Source: Pseudomonadales bacterium (GTDB lineage Bacteria > Pseudomonadota > Gammaproteobacteria > Pseudomonadales > Azotimanducaceae). From it: DNA of 37,881 nt. Position 1 is the first letter of the stretch. The number at the start of each line of letters is the position of its first letter. Positions 35,112 to 37,881 of this stretch are shown one piece after another. Position numbers and translations under genes: made by a program. The stretch covers positions 1-37,881 of the forward strand of contig JAJEIQ010000060.1 of NCBI GenBank assembly GCA_022827905.1, given 5' to 3'. The notes below the pieces were generated by a model. That model did no database searches. It was not told the origin of the DNA and saw only the letters and a program-made list of their open reading frames with translations.

Positions 35112-35378
35112 TCAGTCCTCGAAGTTCTCCTCGCGGCCGAAAGCGGCTTCGATCTCGGCGTCCTCCCGCGCGGCCTGCTGGGCGTCGATCACTTCGTGGG
35201 AGATCAGCCCTTCGGCGATTTCCCGCAGCGCCAGCACGGTGGACTTGTCGTTCTCCACCTCCACGAGCGGTTCCGCCGCGAACTGGCGCATCTGCCGCGC
35301 CCGCCGGGCAGCCAGCATCACCAACTCAAAGCGGTTGTCCACGTTATCCAAGCAATCCTCAACCGTTACGCGCGCCAT
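35112..35378 (-). CDS. rpoZ: RNA polymerase omega subunit
   Basis: The 88-residue omega subunit, which helps assemble beta-prime. [20 protein letters not shown] and LAARRARQM are the family signature, followed by [16 protein letters not shown]. The ATG at 35378 matches the family start; four upstream codons are not needed. The usual neighbours gmk and spoT are absent: it sits between a thiolase and an alcohol dehydrogenase, so it has been relocated or the region rearranged. Confidence 0.94.
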   Translation of the reverse strand: MARVTVEDCLDNVDNRFELVMLAARRARQMRQFAAEPLVEVENDKSTVLALREIAEGLISHEVIDAQQAAREDAEIEAAFGREENFED

Positions 35379-35414
35379 CGCCGACTCCACCTAATGTGCA
35401 GGGCGCGGCAGTTT

Positions 35415-35430
35415 AGTCGCCGCGGCGACT
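35415..35430. repeat. 16-bp perfect palindrome upstream of rpoZ
   Basis: AGTCGCCGCGGCGACT is perfectly self-complementary and lies between the alcohol dehydrogenase stop and the rpoZ start. It could be an operator or part of a terminator, but no T-run follows on either strand. Confidence 0.4.
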
Positions 35431-35455
35431 CGGAGCAAGGGTGAAGCCTGCCCGT

Positions 35456-36583
35456 TTAGGCGGCGGGCATGCGCAGGATGGGTTTGATCACTTCGCCGGT
35501 GACGGCGCTGTCGTGCACGGCCTGGTCAATGGCGTCGAAGTCGTAGAACCGAACGAAGCGGTCGTACGGCAGCCGGCCGTCGCGGAACAGGGCCGCTAGG
35601 TAGGGCACGAAGGTCTGGGTGTTGGCGTCGCCCATCACCACGCCGCGGATGCCGCGGCCGAAGCCGACGTGATCCATGTCCAGGGGCACCTGGGTGCCGG
35701 CCGGAGTGGCGCCGACTTGGGCGCACCAGCCGGGCCGGCCCAAGCAGTGGACGGCGGCCGTCACGGCCTCGGCAACGCCGGAGCACTCCGCCGAGAAGTC
35801 CACGCCACCCGGAACTCGGTCCAGTATCGCCTCGGTGGCGTCCTCTTCGGCCGCATTCACCGTATCGGTGGCGCCCACCGCCTCGGCCATCGCTAGGCGG
35901 GCCGGGCGGACATCCACGCAGATGATCCGCGCGCAGCCGGCCAGCCGGGCGCCCATCACCGCCGCCAGGCCAACGGTGCCGGCACCGAAAACGGCGATGC
36001 TGGAACCGGCGGGCGGCTTGAGCGCATTGAGCACCGTGCCCACCCCGGTGGTCAGGCCGCAGCCGAGGGGGCCCAGCAGCTCAAGGGGCAGGTCCGCCGG
36101 TACCTTGATCGCCGAGCGGGCGGTGGCCACCACCTGGGTGGCAAACGAGGATTGGCCAACGAAGCGCCCGCGCAGGGGGGCGCCTTCGCAGCTCAGCGGG
36201 CTGGAGCCATCCACGCGAAAACCCGTGAGGTTGCGCTCCACGAACTCATCGCAATAGAAGGGCAGGCCCGCATGGCAACGGCGGCACTCGCCGCAGGAGT
36301 CCCCGGCCAGCACCACGGGGTCGCCCACCCGCAGGTGACGCACCGCGCTGCCCACCGCCTCCACGACGCCCGCCCCCTCGTGGCCGAGCACCATGGGCAA
36401 CGGCAACTGCACGGACTGCTCCTTGACCGCCACGTCCGTATGGCATATGCCGGCCGCCGCAATGCGCACCCGCACCTCGTCGGCGCGGGGCGGCAGCACC
36501 TCCACCTCCTGAAACTCGAACGGCCCGTCCGGGGCGGTGGCTACCGCCGCCAACGCCGTGACCGCGCCTTGCTCACCACCCAT
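35456..36583 (-). CDS. Zinc-dependent alcohol dehydrogenase (MDR family)
   Basis: A 375-residue medium-chain dehydrogenase. Catalytic zinc ligands are C47 (GICHTD), H68 with E69 (LGHEGAG) and C175 (GPLGCGLTTG); the structural zinc site is C97, C100, C103 and C111. The Rossmann motif is FGAGTVG (199-205), followed by CVDVRPARLAMA, suggesting NAD. It resembles aryl- or glutathione-independent alcohol dehydrogenases; substrate is not readable. Its start overlaps the nitroreductase stop by 11 bp, so the two are probably co-expressed. Confidence 0.9.
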   Translation of the reverse strand: MGGEQGAVTALAAVATAPDGPFEFQEVEVLPPRADEVRVRIAAAGICHTDVAVKEQSVQLPLPMVLGHEGAGVVEAVGSAVRHLRVGDPVVLAGDSCGECRRCHAGLPFYCDEFVERNLTGFRVDGSSPLSCEGAPLRGRFVGQSSFATQVVATARSAIKVPADLPLELLGPLGCGLTTGVGTVLNALKPPAGSSIAVFGAGTVGLAAVMGARLAGCARIICVDVRPARLAMAEAVGATDTVNAAEEDATEAILDRVPGGVDFSAECSGVAEAVTAAVHCLGRPGWCAQVGATPAGTQVPLDMDHVGFGRGIRGVVMGDANTQTFVPYLAALFRDGRLPYDRFVRFYDFDAIDQAVHDSAVTGEVIKPILRMPAA

Positions 36584-37247
36584 TGACGTGCATCACGCTG
36601 TCGATGGGTGGGCGGTAAGCGGGCTTGAAGTCGGTGCCCTTGGTGTAGGCGATGGGAATCAGGGCGATCTGCATGAAGTCGGCGTGGGGAATGCCGAGCA
36701 GTTCGGCGATCTCCTTTTCGTGCATCAGGTGCAGCGTGGTCCAGGCCGTGCCGAGGCCGCGTGCCCGGGCGGCCAGCATGAAGTTCCAAGCCGCCGGAAT
36801 GACGGAGCCGAGCACCGCGGTTTGGGCGAAGGCCATCGCGCCCTCGGCGTTGTCGGTGCGGCCGGCGATGCAGGGGATCATCAGCACCGGCGCCTTGCCC
36901 ATGTTGTCGGCCAGGTAGTCGGCGGAGGCGGCGGACCGGGCCTGGCTGGCGGTGAGCCGCTCATCGCCGCTGCCCTGGTGCAGCTTGTGGATGGCAAACG
37001 GCATGTCCCGGTAGATGGCGAACGCCTGGCGGTAGTACTCGCCAATCCGGCGGCGCTTGTCCGCATCGGTGACGAACACGAACTGCCAGCCTTGGGCGTT
37101 GGAGCCGGTCGGCGCCTGCACGGCCAACTCCAAGCACTCCCGAATGACATCCATGCCCACCGGACGGTCAAAGTCCAGCCGTTTGCGAACCGCCCTGGTG
37201 GTGCTCAACAGTTCATCGTTGGTCAGGCCCAACTGCTCATGTCCCAT
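36573..37247 (-). CDS. Nitroreductase family flavoprotein
   Basis: A 224-residue FMN-dependent oxidoreductase. TRAVRKRLDFDRPV near the N-terminus and CLELAVQAPTGSNAQGWQFV are the FMN-binding blocks; GLGTAWTTLHL lies toward the C-terminus. The frame is open far upstream, but the ATG at 37247 follows GGAGAG at normal spacing and matches the family start. Substrates may be nitroaromatics, quinones or enones; the overlap with an alcohol dehydrogenase suggests a shared catabolic or detoxification role, which is inference. Confidence 0.9.
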   Translation of the reverse strand: MGHEQLGLTNDELLSTTRAVRKRLDFDRPVGMDVIRECLELAVQAPTGSNAQGWQFVFVTDADKRRRIGEYYRQAFAIYRDMPFAIHKLHQGSGDERLTASQARSAASADYLADNMGKAPVLMIPCIAGRTDNAEGAMAFAQTAVLGSVIPAAWNFMLAARARGLGTAWTTLHLMHEKEIAELLGIPHADFMQIALIPIAYTKGTDFKPAYRPPIDSVMHVNGW

Positions 37248-37331
37248 AATGCTCTCCGTCGTTGCAGCCAATTGCGTTGAAGGACCGAATTCTACCCAAT
37301 GGCAGCATCGAGCTCCGAACACCACAATCCC

Positions 37332-37428
37332 CTCGCACACAAGAACTGGCCCCCGCCCCAACCCTTGTGCGAGATGTCTGATTTTCCCTTGCGGCCCTGC
37401 GGTGGGTGACGGGGACATCTCGCACGGG
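37332..37428. repeat. Three-armed inverted repeat with alternative pairings
   Basis: A middle segment (37364-37378, CTTGTGCGAGATGTC) can pair either with an upstream arm (37332-37343, CTCGCACACAAG, with a 2-nt bulge) or with a downstream arm (37414-37428, core GACATCTCGCAC, perfect over 12 bp). It lies in the 397-bp gap upstream of the nitroreductase and of the Uma2 gene. The rest of the gap holds a second hairpin pair at 37544-37587. Confidence 0.65.
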
Positions 37429-37543
37429 CGTGTGCGCGTTTGGCTACAGTAATCCATTGATTCGATTGGCAGAATTTCCGGCACCAATGCCAATGGACCG
37501 GGCCGATGCCCCGCCGCCTCACGGAGCCCCGCTCGACATCGAC

Positions 37544-37587
37544 GGAGTTTCGCGCCAGCGAAACTCCAACGCGAACCGCAGGTTCGC
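37544..37587. repeat. Two adjacent hairpins of dispersed repeat types
   Basis: GGAGTTTCGC-GCCA-GCGAAACTCC (37544-37567) is a perfect 10-bp hairpin matching the trmB start repeat. GCGAACC-GCA-GGTTCGC (37571-37587) is a perfect 7-bp hairpin related to the inner stem at 33308-33320. They lie 58-101 bp upstream of the Uma2 start. Confidence 0.75.
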
Positions 37588-37644
37588 GCCGGTGCTGTGC
37601 TAAAGTCGGCGGCGTCGAGCCACGGCCCCGCCAAGGAGTCCGAC

Positions 37645-37881
37645 ATGCCGCAAGCCGAACCCCTGCCGCAGCGTCCCGGGAAAGCGCGGCGCTTCGTGTC
37701 GCCGAAGCCGCAGCGCGCCAAGGGCGCGCCGCCGGCCGTCGTCCATTACCCCGTCTCGGACGGTAAGCCGATGTCGGAGAGCGACCTGCACGCCGACGTG
37801 TCGCACGACCTGCGCGCGGTTCTCAAGGTGCGCCACATCGACCGCCCCGATGCCTACGTGGGCGGCAACTGCTTCATGTAC
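37645..37881 (+). CDS. Uma2 family (DUF820) endonuclease-like protein, truncated by window end
   Basis: The frame from ATG at 37645 is open to the window end (79 codons) and is preceded by AAGGAG at 8-nt spacing. The visible part contains HYPVSDGKPMSESDLHAD and DAYVGGNCFMY, the pattern with which Uma2/DUF820 proteins open before their PD-(D/E)XK-like core. Uma2 genes are often multicopy and of unknown role. A charged leader (about 1-30) precedes the domain. The catalytic part lies outside the window. Confidence 0.75.
   Translation, partial: MPQAEPLPQRPGKARRFVSPKPQRAKGAPPAVVHYPVSDGKPMSESDLHADVSHDLRAVLKVRHIDRPDAYVGGNCFMY

Noticed and set aside
35415-35430. Rho-independent terminator of the alcohol dehydrogenase gene
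   Set aside because: The palindrome is perfect but no T-run follows on the minus strand, so it is listed only as a palindrome.

Overview
The window is chromosomal DNA of a high-GC gammaproteobacterium. Several blocks keep gene orders familiar from Pseudomonas-like and other free-living Gammaproteobacteria: ilvA/rpiA; rsmE-gshB-tonB-yqgE-ruvX; pilT/yggS-proC-yggT-metX-metW-DUF4426-rdgB-hemW-trmB; and rsmD/ftsY-ftsE-ftsX. Genes are tightly packed, with many ATGA-type or short overlaps and several TTG or GTG starts. No tRNA, rRNA or CRISPR array is visible. Genus cannot be fixed from the sequence alone.

Layout. 1-160: end of an insertion sequence with the first codons of a transposase (minus). 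161-3244 (minus): a Cas4-like/DEDD double-nuclease protein (DUF2779) behind biosynthetic threonine deaminase ilvA. 3284-4659 (plus): rpiA and a class I glutamine amidotransferase. 4656-10171 (minus): tkt, pgk, an alpha/beta hydrolase and an FAD-linked oxidase resembling D-2-hydroxyglutarate dehydrogenase. 10172-10486: intergenic region with a 31-bp-armed inverted repeat. 10487-14243 (plus): metK, rsmE, gshB, tonB. 14249-15692 (minus): an AbiEi/AbiEii-type toxin-antitoxin pair lying between tonB and yqgE, with an AT-rich palindrome upstream as likely operator. 15852-16776 (plus): yqgE, ruvX. 16773-17807 (minus): pilT. 17913-24175 (plus): yggS, proC, yggT, metX, metW, DUF4426, rdgB, hemW. 24160-27504 (minus): trmB, rpoH, coaD, rsmD. 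27556-30173 (plus): ftsY, ftsE, ftsX. 30294-33210: a serine hydrolase and an exported D-aminoacylase-like amidohydrolase, divergent. 33351-35049 (minus): a thiolase-like protein with its DUF35 partner. 35112-37247 (minus): rpoZ, and a nitroreductase-alcohol dehydrogenase pair. 37645-37881: start of a Uma2-family gene.

The most unusual content is in the spaces between genes. A dispersed GC-rich palindrome family (core CGAGGGC...GCCCTCG) appears as tandem arrays (18601-18801, 26701-26915), single or partial copies (30178-30243, 33216-33302) and one insertion at the thiolase/DUF35 junction, where a 35-bp duplication preserved both gene ends. A different 266-bp element (25880-26145) has 30-bp inverted ends and two nested hairpins, predicts a three-way-junction fold, and supplies the last five codons and stop of coaD. 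A third palindrome type forms the first codons of trmB and recurs near 37544.

Functionally, most genes are housekeeping: pentose phosphate and glycolytic enzymes, methionine/SAM and isoleucine synthesis, glutathione, rRNA and tRNA methylation, membrane targeting and division (FtsY/E/X), sigma-32 and CoA synthesis. The accessory candidates are the AbiE pair, the DUF2779 nuclease beside an IS end, the structured repeats, and a catabolic right-hand section (thiolase/DUF35, alcohol dehydrogenase, nitroreductase, deacylase/serine hydrolase).
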